A DNA stretch of 64,000 bases from Demequinaceae bacterium (GCA_016933155.1 JAFGBM010000004.1:124001-188000), one strand, 5' to 3'; positions 34,158 to 43,100 are shown, counted from the stretch's first letter. Notes: generated from the letters alone by a model not told the origin. A program made the numbers and translations.

Positions 34158-34667
34158 ATGAACGACCTCGGGGATGTCTGGGCCTCCGTGGGAGTCGTCG
34201 TTCTCGCTACCCTCGTTCCCTTCATCTTGTTCCGCGGACTCGCGATCATCGGTACCCCTAAGCCGAATCGCGGTGACGACGATTCCATGAGGTTCGCCGG
34301 ACGGGTGTCCTACCCCCTCGACGGAGCTCCGGAGCGGCGCCGACCCCAACCGGCAACCTTCGGGATTGCCTCGGAACGGTTCGTCTTCAAGCCCGACACC
34401 GACGATGAGGAATCCTTCCGGTTCTCCTCAATGGGAATCGTGAAGGCGGGGCGCTTTCAGCGAGTGTGGGGGGCGTCGGGGGCAACGGCCAAAGGCCTCG
34501 ATCTTCGGCTGCCCGACGGTCGCGTCATCCGGGTGAAGCCCGAGGTCCAACTGAAGGACGGCAACCAGCGCGGGACGCAGGTCTCATCGGATTCCTCAGG
34601 GTGGACGAAATGGCTGGAGCGGGAGCTTGCCCGTTGTGGGGTTCCCTTCTGCGAGAAGGAGCAGTAG
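34158..34667 (+). CDS. Small single-pass membrane protein, paralog of the broken gene at 35393
   Basis: A 169-residue protein with one N-terminal helix (about 10-32) and a cytoplasmic domain of unknown function containing RFVFKPDTDDEE, RVWGASGATAKGLDLRLP and a C-terminal KWLERELARCGVPF. The gene at 35393 shares the layout and the ends of several strands. Start ATG 34158 after GGGAGCG. First of a four-gene operon with two lipoproteins. Confidence 0.65.
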   Translation: MNDLGDVWASVGVVVLATLVPFILFRGLAIIGTPKPNRGDDDSMRFAGRVSYPLDGAPERRRPQPATFGIASERFVFKPDTDDEESFRFSSMGIVKAGRFQRVWGASGATAKGLDLRLPDGRVIRVKPEVQLKDGNQRGTQVSSDSSGWTKWLERELARCGVPFCEKEQ

Positions 34668-34697
34668 AAGATATCGTTGAACCGGAAAGGGAACCCT

Positions 34698-35378
34698 ATG
34701 CACACCACCCGGCTTATCCCCCTCGCGGCTTTCGCCGTTCTCGTTCTTACCGCCTGCGACCCGGCGCCAGCGGTCACCATAACCGTTCCCGCCGACCCAT
34801 CAGTCACCCCGAGCGCGGCCCCGGTCGTGAGCCCCGTTGTGACCCCGAGCCCGACCTTCGTCGCCCACCCCGCGCCCGTCGACCTTCGCATCACGACATC
34901 TGGCCTCTTGCCCCTCACCATCGGGATGGACGCCGCCACAAACCCGGGCGCCGCGATGATCCAGTGGGACCCCACCTACTGCTACAGCGTCGAGATGGAC
35001 ATCACGACCAACACGGGCCGATGGTCCGCCGCCTACCCGAGCGGGCTGTTCAGCCTGAATGGGCATTATGCCCCCGCCATCACCCGGATCGATATCTGGG
35101 ATCCGGTACTGCAGACGCCCGAGGGCATCCACGTCGGCTCGACGCTCGTCGACCTCGTCGCGGCCTACCCAGGGTTGGTCACCGGCACCCCGGCTTTCAG
35201 TACGACGCCCTACTGGATCTCGGACGCGGCGGGCATCGTGGTGTTCGAGGTGGGGAACGGGACCGTCATGGGCGACCCCGGTCCGGACCAGGTCTGGTTC
35301 ATCCGGGTACTCTCGGCCGGCTCGGATCCCGACTACGCGATCGCCAGTTCGGGCAACATCGCTGACGCCTGCTTCTAG
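34698..35378 (+). CDS. Lipoprotein of unknown function
   Basis: A 226-residue exported protein. Signal peptide with lipobox LTAC (Cys about 20), a Pro/Ser/Val-rich stalk to about residue 60, then a compact domain with two further Cys (PTYCYSVEMD and the C-terminal DACF). TPEGIHVGSTLVDLVAAYP resembles a motif seen in other actinobacterial lipoproteins. ATG 34698 follows AAAGGGAA. Confidence 0.75.
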   Translation: MHTTRLIPLAAFAVLVLTACDPAPAVTITVPADPSVTPSAAPVVSPVVTPSPTFVAHPAPVDLRITTSGLLPLTIGMDAATNPGAAMIQWDPTYCYSVEMDITTNTGRWSAAYPSGLFSLNGHYAPAITRIDIWDPVLQTPEGIHVGSTLVDLVAAYPGLVTGTPAFSTTPYWISDAAGIVVFEVGNGTVMGDPGPDQVWFIRVLSAGSDPDYAIASSGNIADACF

Positions 35379-35392
35379 GGGCGCAACCAGCC

Positions 35393-35913
35393 ATGAGCAA
35401 GGGACTGCTCGTCACCTTTCTGGTGGCTCTCATTGCCCTGTCCGTTGTCGGCCAGTTGTGGGCTCAGAAATCGGCTCACCGATTCGTCCAAGGCCGTGGA
35501 CGCGCCCCAACACCCCTTCAGGACGGGACGTGGGCGTTCTCGGGATTCATCGCTCAGCCTGACGATTCCGACCCCATACGTCGGAAGCGTAAACGAGGAC
35601 GGATCGTCGTCGAGAGGACCTGCCTCCTTTGGGAACCCAAAGGGGACACCCCACAGACGTTCCCCTTTAGAGAGCTCCAGATTGTGTCCTACATCCCCTC
35701 ATCGGACAGACTCCAGCGAATCGGTACGGATTGTGGATGCTTCGAAAGGGGGGCCCCCGAATACAGGTGTTCGTCGACGCGTGCGAGCGAGACGGCAAGT
35801 CCGAACTGCCGTGGCCAGGCGTCCGGGGGGCGCGGTATTCCAAGTGGCTGACGGAACATCTTCTCGGGAACGGGGTCCCGATGGCTGCCGGTTCCGGTTC
35901 TTCGGATCCGTAG
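35393..35913 (+). pseudogene. Membrane protein gene with a frameshift near 35718-35728
   Basis: The first part (35393 to about 35720) encodes one N-terminal helix followed by RIVVERTCLLWEPKG and DRLQRIG. It then continues in the -1 frame as YGLWMLRKGGPRIQVFVD and ends KWLTEHLLGNGVPM before a TAG at 35911-35913. Together these match the paralog at 34158 (QRV, KGLDL, VIRV, KWLERELARCGVPF) without large gaps. A single missing base explains the break. The restored stop overlaps the GTG of the next gene (TAGTG), supporting the joined reading. It may be real decay or a sequencing error. Confidence 0.7.
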
Positions 35914-36782
35914 TGCGTCGCCTCGCTTCGGCGGGTGCCATAGTCGGGCTCCTGATGGCGTGCCCGGCCTGTTCCGATACGGCAGAGCCTCCCCCTCCTG
36001 AATCCCCCGATCCACCACCCACCCTTTCGCCGTCGCCGACGACCTCCCCGTCCGACTCCCTCCCGTACGAGTCTTTGCCCCCGCCCGGGACGGCGTGGCA
36101 GATCCGGCTCGACGGCGGGGTGCCCAGCGATCCGGGGGCGCGTATCGTCGAGGTCGACTACCAGGCGCCCGAGGATCTGGTGGGACGGCTCGAGAGGGAT
36201 GGCGTCTACACCGTCTGCTACATGAGCGCCGGGACGGTCGAGGAGTACCGGCCCGACGTCGCGGACTTTCCGGACGAGGTCGTTGGCCGGGCCCTGCCCG
36301 ACTGGCCTGACGAGCGGTACCTCGATCTCCGGCGCCTCGACCTCCTGGGGCCGCTCTGGGAAGCACGGCTCGATTCGTGTGCGGCGGCCGGCTTCGACGC
36401 CGTCGACCCCGACAACGTCGATTCCTACGAGAACGACTCGGGCTTCCCCCTGACGGAGGACGATGCGGTCGCGGCAATGCTGTGGCTCGCCGAGGCGGTC
36501 CACGAGCGGGGCATGGCGATCGGGCAGAAGAACGCGCCAGGGCTGACGGATCGGCTCGTGGGGGTATTCGACTTCGCTGTGACCGAGGAGTGCCTGACGC
36601 AGGGGTGGTGCGAGGAGATGTCGCCGTATATCGATGCAGGGAAGCCGGTGCTCGCAATCGAGTACCTTGAGGACGGGGCGGCCCTCGACGCCCTCTGCCC
36701 GACCGCCGAGACATTCCGTCTCAGCCTCCTGGTCACGACCCTCGACCTGCCGGGTGACGGCGATCGCTGCCCCGAATCCTGA
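35913..36782 (+). CDS. GH114-like lipoprotein (endo-alpha-1,4-polygalactosaminidase family)
   Basis: A 289-residue exported protein. GTG 35913 gives a basic tip, hydrophobic core and lipobox LMAC, followed by a Pro/Ser stalk. The TIM-barrel domain has family stretches: WQIRLDGG, VCYMSAGTVEEYRPD, FDAVDPDNVDSYEN, AIGQKNAP and DFAVTEECLTQGWCEEM. Family members act on galactosamine-containing polysaccharides. Last gene of the 34158 operon. Confidence 0.82.
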   Translation: MRRLASAGAIVGLLMACPACSDTAEPPPPESPDPPPTLSPSPTTSPSDSLPYESLPPPGTAWQIRLDGGVPSDPGARIVEVDYQAPEDLVGRLERDGVYTVCYMSAGTVEEYRPDVADFPDEVVGRALPDWPDERYLDLRRLDLLGPLWEARLDSCAAAGFDAVDPDNVDSYENDSGFPLTEDDAVAAMLWLAEAVHERGMAIGQKNAPGLTDRLVGVFDFAVTEECLTQGWCEEMSPYIDAGKPVLAIEYLEDGAALDALCPTAETFRLSLLVTTLDLPGDGDRCPES

Positions 36783-36912
36783 CCTGCCAACCATCCGCAC
36801 GGCGCAGGGGACTGATGATGCCCGTGGGAAATCACCGTAAACACCGGGAGGTCTCACCTGTCTCATGGATCCCATGAACCGTGCGGACGGCAGGGCGTCC
36901 CGAATCGACGCC

Positions 36913-36918
36913 TAGAAT
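36913..36918 (+). promoter_or_regulatory. -10 box of tRNA-Lys
   Basis: TAGAAT 8 nt before the mature tRNA 5' end. No clear -35. Confidence 0.5.
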
Positions 36919-36926
36919 CGTAGGGC

Positions 36927-36999
36927 GGGCCTCTAGCTCAGTTGGTAGAGCAGCGGACTTTTAATCCGCGGGTCGTGGGTTCGAGCCCCACGGGGCCCA
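36927..36999 (+). tRNA. tRNA-Lys (anticodon TTT)
   Basis: 73 nt fold as a full cloverleaf. Acceptor GGGCCTC/GGGGCCC with one G-T pair, D arm GCTC/GAGC, anticodon arm GCGGA-CTTTTAA-TCCGC, T arm GTGGG-TTCGAGC-CCCAC, discriminator A. The 3' CCA is not encoded (ACCG follows). Confidence 0.97.
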
Positions 37000-37080
37000 C
37001 CGCGGACACTCAAGGTCACAGATCGAAAACGATCCACCTCGGCGGCCTGAAGGGGGCCCTCCGTACGCAACGCTGGACTC

Positions 37081-37956
37081 ATGAGAAGAATCGCCGCCCT
37101 ATCCCTCGTCGCCATCGCCGTCGTGTCCGGATGCACGGCCACGCCGGTCAGCCCGACCCCCTCCCCTGACACCGAGGGATTCTTGACCTTCGAGCACGAC
37201 GGGATCGTCCGGGAGTACCTGTACTACGAGCCGCCGGATCTACCAGACGGGGCACCCGTGGTCTTCCTGCTCCACGGCTACACGAGCGACGCGGCCGAGA
37301 TCCGCGCCTCCTTCGAGTTCGATCGAGTCGCGGACGAGCACGGCTTCGCCGTCGTCTACCCCCAGGGGAGCCTGGACACCTGGGGCGATACTCACTGGAA
37401 CGCGTACGTTCAGGAGAGCACCACCGACGACATCGGATTCCTGACCGCTCTGGCACGCGATCTGCAGGACCGCCACGGCCTCGACCCGAATCGGACCTTT
37501 GTCTCCGGATTCTCGAACGGCGGCTTCATGACCTACGTTCTTGCGACCGAGGCTCCCGCGGTGTTCCGCGCCGGGGCATCGATCGCGGGAAGCATGTCCG
37601 GAACCTCCTGGGCGAACCGGGACGATGGCTCGGTCTTTCCGCTCCTCCAGGTCTCCGGGCTCGCCGATACCGTCGTTCCAGTCGACGGCAGCCTCGGTCC
37701 AGGCCGAGGGTGGGGTGGCGCTCCGGCTATGCCGGAGATCATCGACTACTGGAGTACCCGCGCTGAGTGTACGAGCGTGCTCACCGACAAGATCGGGGAG
37801 AACACGACCCGCGAGCGCCACGTCGGGTGCGCGGGGAACTACGAGATCTGGTACCTCGAGATCGAGGGCCTCGATCACTCCGTTCCCGCAGTGGACAACA
37901 CCGCGGGATTCGATGTTGCCGAACTCATCTGGGAGTTCTTCGACTCTGCCGTTTAG
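37081..37956 (+). CDS. Secreted esterase, PHB-depolymerase/LpqC-like lipoprotein
   Basis: A 291-residue alpha/beta hydrolase. Signal peptide with lipobox VSGC (Cys 18). Oxyanion region FLLHGYTSDA, nucleophile elbow GFSNGG, Asp candidate in GLADTVVPVDG and His in GLDHSVP. Such enzymes cleave acetyl or feruloyl esters of polysaccharides or short polyhydroxybutyrate. The gene lies between tRNA-Lys and photolyase. Confidence 0.88.
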   Translation: MRRIAALSLVAIAVVSGCTATPVSPTPSPDTEGFLTFEHDGIVREYLYYEPPDLPDGAPVVFLLHGYTSDAAEIRASFEFDRVADEHGFAVVYPQGSLDTWGDTHWNAYVQESTTDDIGFLTALARDLQDRHGLDPNRTFVSGFSNGGFMTYVLATEAPAVFRAGASIAGSMSGTSWANRDDGSVFPLLQVSGLADTVVPVDGSLGPGRGWGGAPAMPEIIDYWSTRAECTSVLTDKIGENTTRERHVGCAGNYEIWYLEIEGLDHSVPAVDNTAGFDVAELIWEFFDSAV

Positions 37957-37989
37957 GCGCGTCTCACCTGTGCGGCCTGCCGGGGCAGG

Positions 37990-39306
37990 CTAGCGGTCTC
38001 GGCGTACGGCTCGATTGGCAGCGAGCGACACCTCACGTTCGACGCCGTGGTCAACCATCGGCTCGGGGTATTCGGGCGATCCAAGTTCAGTAATCCATCG
38101 CGCGGCATAGTAACCATCCGGGTCGAAGCGTTCGCCCTGCCGCTGGGGATTGAAGACACGAAAGAATGGGGCCGCGTCCCGCCCGGTTCCCGCCACCCAC
38201 TGCCAGTTCAGTTGGTTCTGGGCATGGTCGTAGTCGAGCAGGTTCCGGCGGAAGTGCTCGGCCCCGCGCTGCCATTCGAGGTGAAGATCCTTCACCAGGA
38301 AACTCGCCGCGACCATGCGGGCCCGGTTGTGCATGTCGCCTGTCGCCAGGAGCTGTCGCATCCCTGCGTCGACGATCGGGAAGCCTGTCTCCCCCCTGCT
38401 CCAAACCCCGAAACGCTCGTCTGCCTCCGCTCCCGTGGCCCAGTGCCCCTCGGGAGCCACAGGACGGAGACATTCGCGCATGGCCTCCGGGTGACGCCAG
38501 AGCACGTCGGCATGGAAATCCCGCCAGGCGATCTGGCGTTCGAACGCCCGGGCAGCGTCGGAGTCGATGTGCGCAGTGGCGTGCACAATGGTGCGAGGAT
38601 GGATCTCCCCGAAGGCGAGGGCCAAAGAGAGCCCGGATGTACCATCGCGATCGAGACGATCGCGGTCCGCGGGATAGTCCCCCAACCGGTGCGAGAGAAA
38701 CGAATCCAGTGCGGCGAGCGCGTTCTCCTCCCCCACTTCTGGATCCGCGCTCAAGGGATCCTCATCGTGGGCACGACTCGCTTCCTCATGGAGGTTGACA
38801 TCCGATACCGGGCCTGCCCTCAACGAGACGTCCGGCGGAGGGTAGGGCGGAGGCCAACCTCTATCCCTCCACGCTCGCGAAAACGGGGTGAAGACCTGAT
38901 ACCCCGTTCCGTCTGCCCGCACGATGGTTCCCGGTGGGGCAACGTAGGCGGAGTCGAGGAGGCTCAATTCCACCCCAACTGTGGCGAGGGCGGTGCGGAC
39001 GGCATCTTGGGTTCTCACCCCCGACGGGGTGAACTCCTTGGTCGCGATGACCGTAGGCGCACCCAGGTCACGAGCGACGCGAGTGAGGACTTCGGGAGCT
39101 TCCCCCCGGACGACCGACAGGCCTCCCCCGAGATCCCCCCGGAGGGAACCGAGCACGCGAGCCAGGTGACGACGTCGGCGGCCCGGCCAGCGAGCGATCG
39201 CGTCCGCCCACGGAAACACGGCCGCACCACCCAGGGCGCTCACCTCGAGGATCGCGGGGTTGTCCACCAGTCGAACGTCACGTCGTACCCACCACAGCGC
39301 GGTCAC
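37990..39306 (-). CDS. Cryptochrome/DNA photolyase family protein
   Basis: FAD enzyme for light-driven repair of UV pyrimidine dimers. 438 residues from GTG 39306, slightly short for the family. N-terminal photolyase domain starts WWVRRDVRLVDNPAI; the FAD-binding half has WRDFHADVLW, TGFPIVDAGMRQL, HNRARMVAASFLVKDL and the end AAPFFRVFNPQRQGERFDPD. TACCGT 7 nt upstream makes a leaderless transcript likely. Whether its target is CPD or 6-4 photoproduct is not settled by sequence alone. Confidence 0.92.
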   Translation of the reverse strand: MTALWWVRRDVRLVDNPAILEVSALGGAAVFPWADAIARWPGRRRRHLARVLGSLRGDLGGGLSVVRGEAPEVLTRVARDLGAPTVIATKEFTPSGVRTQDAVRTALATVGVELSLLDSAYVAPPGTIVRADGTGYQVFTPFSRAWRDRGWPPPYPPPDVSLRAGPVSDVNLHEEASRAHDEDPLSADPEVGEENALAALDSFLSHRLGDYPADRDRLDRDGTSGLSLALAFGEIHPRTIVHATAHIDSDAARAFERQIAWRDFHADVLWRHPEAMRECLRPVAPEGHWATGAEADERFGVWSRGETGFPIVDAGMRQLLATGDMHNRARMVAASFLVKDLHLEWQRGAEHFRRNLLDYDHAQNQLNWQWVAGTGRDAAPFFRVFNPQRQGERFDPDGYYAARWITELGSPEYPEPMVDHGVEREVSLAANRAVRRDR

Positions 39307-39313
39307 ACGACCT

Positions 39314-39319
39314 ACGGTA
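39314..39319 (-). promoter_or_regulatory. Leaderless-type -10 box
   Basis: TACCGT 7 nt before the GTG of the photolyase gene (minus strand). Confidence 0.45.
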
Positions 39320-39355
39320 CTTCCCGCTCTCTCCCGGAAAGCCCCGCTCCCTGCG

Positions 39356-39361
39356 TAGGCT
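39356..39361 (+). promoter_or_regulatory. Leaderless-type -10 box
   Basis: TAGGCT exactly 6 nt before the ATG of the first aldo-keto reductase. Divergent from the photolyase box 37 bp away. Confidence 0.5.
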
Positions 39362-39367
39362 GGAACC

Positions 39368-40195
39368 ATGGCGGTTCCCACTCGGACCCTCAACGATGGC
39401 GTCAGCATTCCCGCCATCGGATTCGGCACCAACTCCCTTCGCGGCGACGCGGGCCTCGGGGCCATTCGTTCCGCCCTCGAGTGCGGATACCGCCTCATCG
39501 ACTGCGCGGTGAACAGTCGCAACGAGGTGGAGGTCGGACGCTCCGTGCGCGAGTTCCTCAGGGCAACGGAGACGCCGCGCGATGAGATCTTCGTCCAGAC
39601 CAAGATCCCCGGTCATCTTCACGATTCCAAGAAAGCACTCGATGCCTATCAGATCTCGCTCGAACTCCTTGGACTCGAACGCATCGACGTGCTCCTGCTC
39701 CATTCCCCCAACTTCATGGCCGGGAAGTACCGTGATGCGTGGCGCACCCTAGTGGACCTCCGACAGAGTGGGGCGGTGCGGTCCATCGGGGTCAGCAACT
39801 TCACCGCTCAAAGCATTTCAGAGATCATCCTCTCCACCGGCATCACGCCCGCCGTCCACCAGATGGAACTGCATCCATGGCATGCGCAAGAACGCCTGCG
39901 TGCCGAGAACGCGCGGCTCGGCATCGTGACCCAATCGTGGAGCCCACGCGGAAGCGGGGATCCGCAGAACGATACTGCGCCAGTCGTCTCCGCCGCCACA
40001 GCCCATGGCGTCACCCCCGACCAGGTGATCCTTCGCTGGCACCTCCAGCTGGGCAACATTCCCCTCCCGATGTCCATGACACCCTCGGAACGATGCGAGC
40101 ACCTCAGTGTCTTCGGCTTCGAACTCTCCGAGGCGGAGATGGCGGCGATCTCCTCGCTTTCGGGCCCAGGCGCCAACACCTTCGGCAGCGGCTGA
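39368..40195 (+). CDS. Aldo-keto reductase paralog lacking the catalytic Tyr
   Basis: A 275-residue AKR-fold protein. Of the catalytic tetrad Asp-Tyr-Lys-His, the Asp (LIDCA), Lys (VQTKIPG) and His (LLLHSPN) are present. The Tyr position holds Ser (LIDCAVNSRNE, where relatives have DxAxxYxNE). The paralog at 43101 keeps the Tyr. NADPH-binding stretches (SIGVSNF, TPDQVILRWHLQ) are intact. It may be catalytically impaired or changed in function. Leaderless -10 upstream. Confidence 0.88.
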   Translation: MAVPTRTLNDGVSIPAIGFGTNSLRGDAGLGAIRSALECGYRLIDCAVNSRNEVEVGRSVREFLRATETPRDEIFVQTKIPGHLHDSKKALDAYQISLELLGLERIDVLLLHSPNFMAGKYRDAWRTLVDLRQSGAVRSIGVSNFTAQSISEIILSTGITPAVHQMELHPWHAQERLRAENARLGIVTQSWSPRGSGDPQNDTAPVVSAATAHGVTPDQVILRWHLQLGNIPLPMSMTPSERCEHLSVFGFELSEAEMAAISSLSGPGANTFGSG

Positions 40196-40312
40196 GGCAC
40201 GGGCTGATCGATCTTGTACTCGGCAACACGGCCCCGTTGCGCGGGACGACAGCGACACGTCACAACGGGGTCATGCCTGGTGACCAGGTTCGCTCTCGAC
40301 CAGATTCTGCAC

Positions 40313-41071
40313 ATGACTTCACCCCGAGAGACCTACCGACAGGCAAAGGCCGCCGTGGCGCTGGCCCAACAACTCCACAGAGCCTCCACCATCGACACAG
40401 ACGACTACTGGCTCTATCACGGCTTCGTCCGCATCGACCAAGCCAACGCCGCAATGGCGGCCAAGCCCGTCGACACACTCGAAGCGGTGGTGGACAACCC
40501 AGAGTTGCTCGGCGCTCTCAAGGCTGCGGGAGTCCTCACAATACTCGACGTCATGGGCGGGCCCAGAAGGCGGATCCCGAACGTACCTGGTGTGGACAGA
40601 GAGACCTACGCCGAAGTAGCAAGCGCAGCCACCGCGGCGTGGAACGCCTTCCTGACCGCCACGGATGTAGAGTTCACGCCCGACACGCGTTCGGACAACC
40701 AAACACGAGTGCTTGAGATGCTTAGCCATCTCGTTGAGGTCAACCGCGCGAGTAGTGATCTCAAAGAACCGATCCTTGAGTTCGCCAGTCTGGCGGAACC
40801 GCTTCTCAAGACCGCACTACCGGCGGCGAACCCTGTCATTGGCCTCTTCGCTGGTCCAGTGAGGCGCGCCCGTGCCGTTGCCGCCATCGCCACATTGGAG
40901 ACCCATCTCGCCCCTCTCATGCTTCGGGACATCCCCACATTACTCACCCACATCCTCAAGGACCTCAAGGTCAAAAAGCTCGAGGGCGACGCGCTGTGGA
41001 ATGACCTTCGTGCACACTCGAAGGAGTACGACGTGGCGATGGATCAAATCGGACGGCCAGACCTGAGATAG
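40313..41071 (+). CDS. Hypothetical protein
   Basis: A 252-residue, helix-rich soluble protein without a motif I recognise; no signal peptide or membrane helix stands out. ATG 40313 is chosen because CAGATT lies 6 nt upstream, matching the leaderless spacing of neighbours, and no ribosome site is present; GTG codons further upstream are possible. It lies within the segment flanked by the two aldo-keto reductase paralogs, with lower GC than surrounding genes. Confidence 0.6.
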   Translation: MTSPRETYRQAKAAVALAQQLHRASTIDTDDYWLYHGFVRIDQANAAMAAKPVDTLEAVVDNPELLGALKAAGVLTILDVMGGPRRRIPNVPGVDRETYAEVASAATAAWNAFLTATDVEFTPDTRSDNQTRVLEMLSHLVEVNRASSDLKEPILEFASLAEPLLKTALPAANPVIGLFAGPVRRARAVAAIATLETHLAPLMLRDIPTLLTHILKDLKVKKLEGDALWNDLRAHSKEYDVAMDQIGRPDLR

Positions 41072-41173
41072 GGCAACTATCCCCAAAGTGATGGTCGAGC
41101 GGGCGGGGCTCCCGAATCCGCATGGGTCCCGCAGACAGGCACACCCTCAGCCGATTGAGTTTGCAAGGCGCGA

Positions 41174-41905
41174 CTAGAAGTACACGCAGGCCTGCTCGTT
41201 CGTATCACGACGCTCGGCATTGTTAAGCAGGTCCAGCAGCATCTCTACCGGGACGATGAACGTCGTTCCGTAGTTGTCGCCCGCATACAGCACCCCGACA
41301 ACGGTCCCGTTGTTGTCGTATGCCGCCGAGCCCGACGAGCCGGGTGCGGCCTCCGCCGTGGTGGCGAACACTTGGCCCTCGCCCTCGAGCTCGTCATCGA
41401 CCTCGGCGAGGATCGTTCCCTCCGTGACACGCAACTCATTCCCCTCCGGATAGCCAACGACCTGCACGAAGTCCCCCGGAGCGGGGTCCGCATCTGCGAG
41501 GGTGACCATGACGGGAAGTTCCTCCTCGATCGTGAGCACCCCCAGGTCTCCCCAGTTCGATACATAACTGTCCGTTATCGTCAGCGGCGTGCCATCGAAC
41601 ATTGTCGCCGACAGTTTGTAGTGGTTTTCAATCACGTGTCGGTTCGTCACCACCGTGTGCTCGTCGATCGCGAATCCGGAGCCTGTCCCGATTCCCTCGC
41701 AGCCTTCGTTGAGGACCCGTACGGCCGCGATCTCCTGATCCTCGAATCCCAACGGCCCCTGGGGAAAAGATGAGGGGAGGGGCGAGGGCGTCGCCTCCTC
41801 TCCCCAGGGAGTTGGGATCGCTTCGGGGGGAGAAAGCACCACTCCGCACGCCGTCAGCGTCAGCACCCCACCGAGCGCAAGTACAAGACATGGCGTGCGC
41901 TTCAT
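41174..41905 (-). CDS. Exported trypsin-like serine protease, lipoprotein
   Basis: A 243-residue S1/HtrA-like protease. Signal peptide with lipobox LTAC (Cys20), then Pro/Ser stalk. Triad: His90 (TNRHVIE), Asp120 (NWGDLGV), Ser191 (APGSSGSA). No PDZ domain follows. ATG 41905 has GGAGG five bases upstream and overlaps the stop of the previous gene (ATGA). Third gene of an operon with two membrane coiled-coil proteins, which may be partners or substrates. Confidence 0.88.
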   Translation of the reverse strand: MKRTPCLVLALGGVLTLTACGVVLSPPEAIPTPWGEEATPSPLPSSFPQGPLGFEDQEIAAVRVLNEGCEGIGTGSGFAIDEHTVVTNRHVIENHYKLSATMFDGTPLTITDSYVSNWGDLGVLTIEEELPVMVTLADADPAPGDFVQVVGYPEGNELRVTEGTILAEVDDELEGEGQVFATTAEAAPGSSGSAAYDNNGTVVGVLYAGDNYGTTFIVPVEMLLDLLNNAERRDTNEQACVYF

Positions 41906-42471
41906 GACACCTCCGCCGCTGGCTCGGGGGCCGGGAGATTCGCCTCGATGAACTCGACGGCTTCGGTGAAGTATCCACGGATGTCCACGCATATCTCCCT
42001 GACGTCATCGTCGTAGGCGTGAATCATCGACCATGGCCGGATGTTCCACTTCATGCGAACGTAGTAGGCGACGTCAAAGGACGCGTCGATGCAGTAGCCC
42101 ATCGCCACTCCAACGTACGACAGGTACAGGGCATATTCGTCGGCCCTGACGGAGTGATTCGCGGACACCAGGAACTGAGAATGCATGTAGTCCAACCCGG
42201 CCTGGAGCTGTGCAAGGGCCCGGCCGTCGACTGCGAGAGCGTCCTCCACCTCGCCACGTTGGTCGGCAAGGTCCCCAGCCGTATCACGCAACTCAGCGAC
42301 GCGCCCCGACCACAGAAACGACAACGCACTGAGATACAAGGTCGCCGAAACGAGCGCCGATGCCGCAAGGACTTGTGCGGTCCGCATCCATAGTCGACGC
42401 CTCCGCGGCACACCCTCGGCCACCACAACAGACGCGGTCTGCGTGGCGATCTTCGCCTCCGACTTACCCAT
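41902..42471 (-). CDS. Single-pass membrane protein with coiled coil (protease operon)
   Basis: A 189-residue protein: Lys/Arg-rich cytoplasmic tip, membrane helix about 28-50, then a helical stretch AELRDTAGDLADQRGEVEDA likely to form a coiled coil, and an extracytoplasmic C-terminus with two Cys (GYCIDAS, REICVDIRG). No family recognised. Start ATG 42471 overlaps the previous gene by 8 bp. Its layout matches the next gene upstream, so the two may be distant paralogs. Confidence 0.7.
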   Translation of the reverse strand: MGKSEAKIATQTASVVVAEGVPRRRRLWMRTAQVLAASALVSATLYLSALSFLWSGRVAELRDTAGDLADQRGEVEDALAVDGRALAQLQAGLDYMHSQFLVSANHSVRADEYALYLSYVGVAMGYCIDASFDVAYYVRMKWNIRPWSMIHAYDDDVREICVDIRGYFTEAVEFIEANLPAPEPAAEVS

Positions 42472-42997
42472 CGAGCCCTGCCTTCGCCTTGCTGAACGCC
42501 GCCTTCGCCGCTTCGCAGGTCTGCCTGACGACGGCCTCCCGGTCACGTCCGCGTGACTGCTCGGTCGTGGTCCACAAGTAGTCGAGAAGGACAAGTTCGG
42601 CATCGTAACACTCCGTGAGGACGGCGACCGCGTCGCGTATCTGATACAGCTCCGCGATGCTCGACGCCTCCAAGGCCTTCAACTCGGCGACGCGCCCCTC
42701 CGTCGTATCGGCCTGCTCAGATAGCAGATCTATCAGTTCCTCCTGCTCGACGAGATCGGCCTGCAATACGGACAACGCGGTGCCCGTCGCCTCATTCGCC
42801 GCGAGGAGAGTCTCGGCCTCGTCCTGCCAACGCGAAAGGAGCACGAGAAGCAGGGTGTCGGCGAGTACCACCAGCGTGGCGCCGGCGCCGATCAAGACAG
42901 TCTTACGCGAGACATTCCGCCGCGGCTTCACCTCCGTTGGCTTTTCAGCCTTTGCTCGAGCCGATGCGGTTGCACGTGCGCCCACGGCCTTGGTCAT
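42464..42997 (-). CDS. Single-pass membrane protein with coiled coil (first gene of protease operon)
   Basis: A 177-residue protein: basic Ala/Lys-rich cytoplasmic part (1-32), membrane helix about 33-55, then a long predicted coiled coil (LQADLVEQEELIDLLSEQ, VAELKALEAS) and two Cys (LTECYDAE, RQTCEAA). No known family. TAGATT exactly 6 nt before ATG 42997 predicts a leaderless transcript for the three-gene operon. Confidence 0.7.
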   Translation of the reverse strand: MTKAVGARATASARAKAEKPTEVKPRRNVSRKTVLIGAGATLVVLADTLLLVLLSRWQDEAETLLAANEATGTALSVLQADLVEQEELIDLLSEQADTTEGRVAELKALEASSIAELYQIRDAVAVLTECYDAELVLLDYLWTTTEQSRGRDREAVVRQTCEAAKAAFSKAKAGLDG

Positions 42998-43003
42998 GGC
43001 GTC

Positions 43004-43009
43004 AATCTA
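43004..43009 (-). promoter_or_regulatory. Leaderless-type -10 box
   Basis: TAGATT 6 nt before the first ATG of the coiled-coil/protease operon (minus strand). Confidence 0.5.
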
Positions 43010-43088
43010 GCGGCCCCGCGACGTTAGCGCGACCGGTGTCCATATACTTCTCTCCGCTTCCTGACTAGAGCGTGAAGCACCGTCCGCG

Positions 43089-43094
43089 TAGTGT
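43089..43094 (+). promoter_or_regulatory. Leaderless-type -10 box
   Basis: TAGTGT 6 nt before the ATG of the second aldo-keto reductase. Confidence 0.5.
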
Positions 43095-43100
43095 GACACC

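Noticed and set aside
39368-40195. Pseudogene call for the first aldo-keto reductase
   Set aside because: The frame is intact, with a promoter and all other conserved residues; only the catalytic Tyr is changed, so I kept it as a gene with altered active site.
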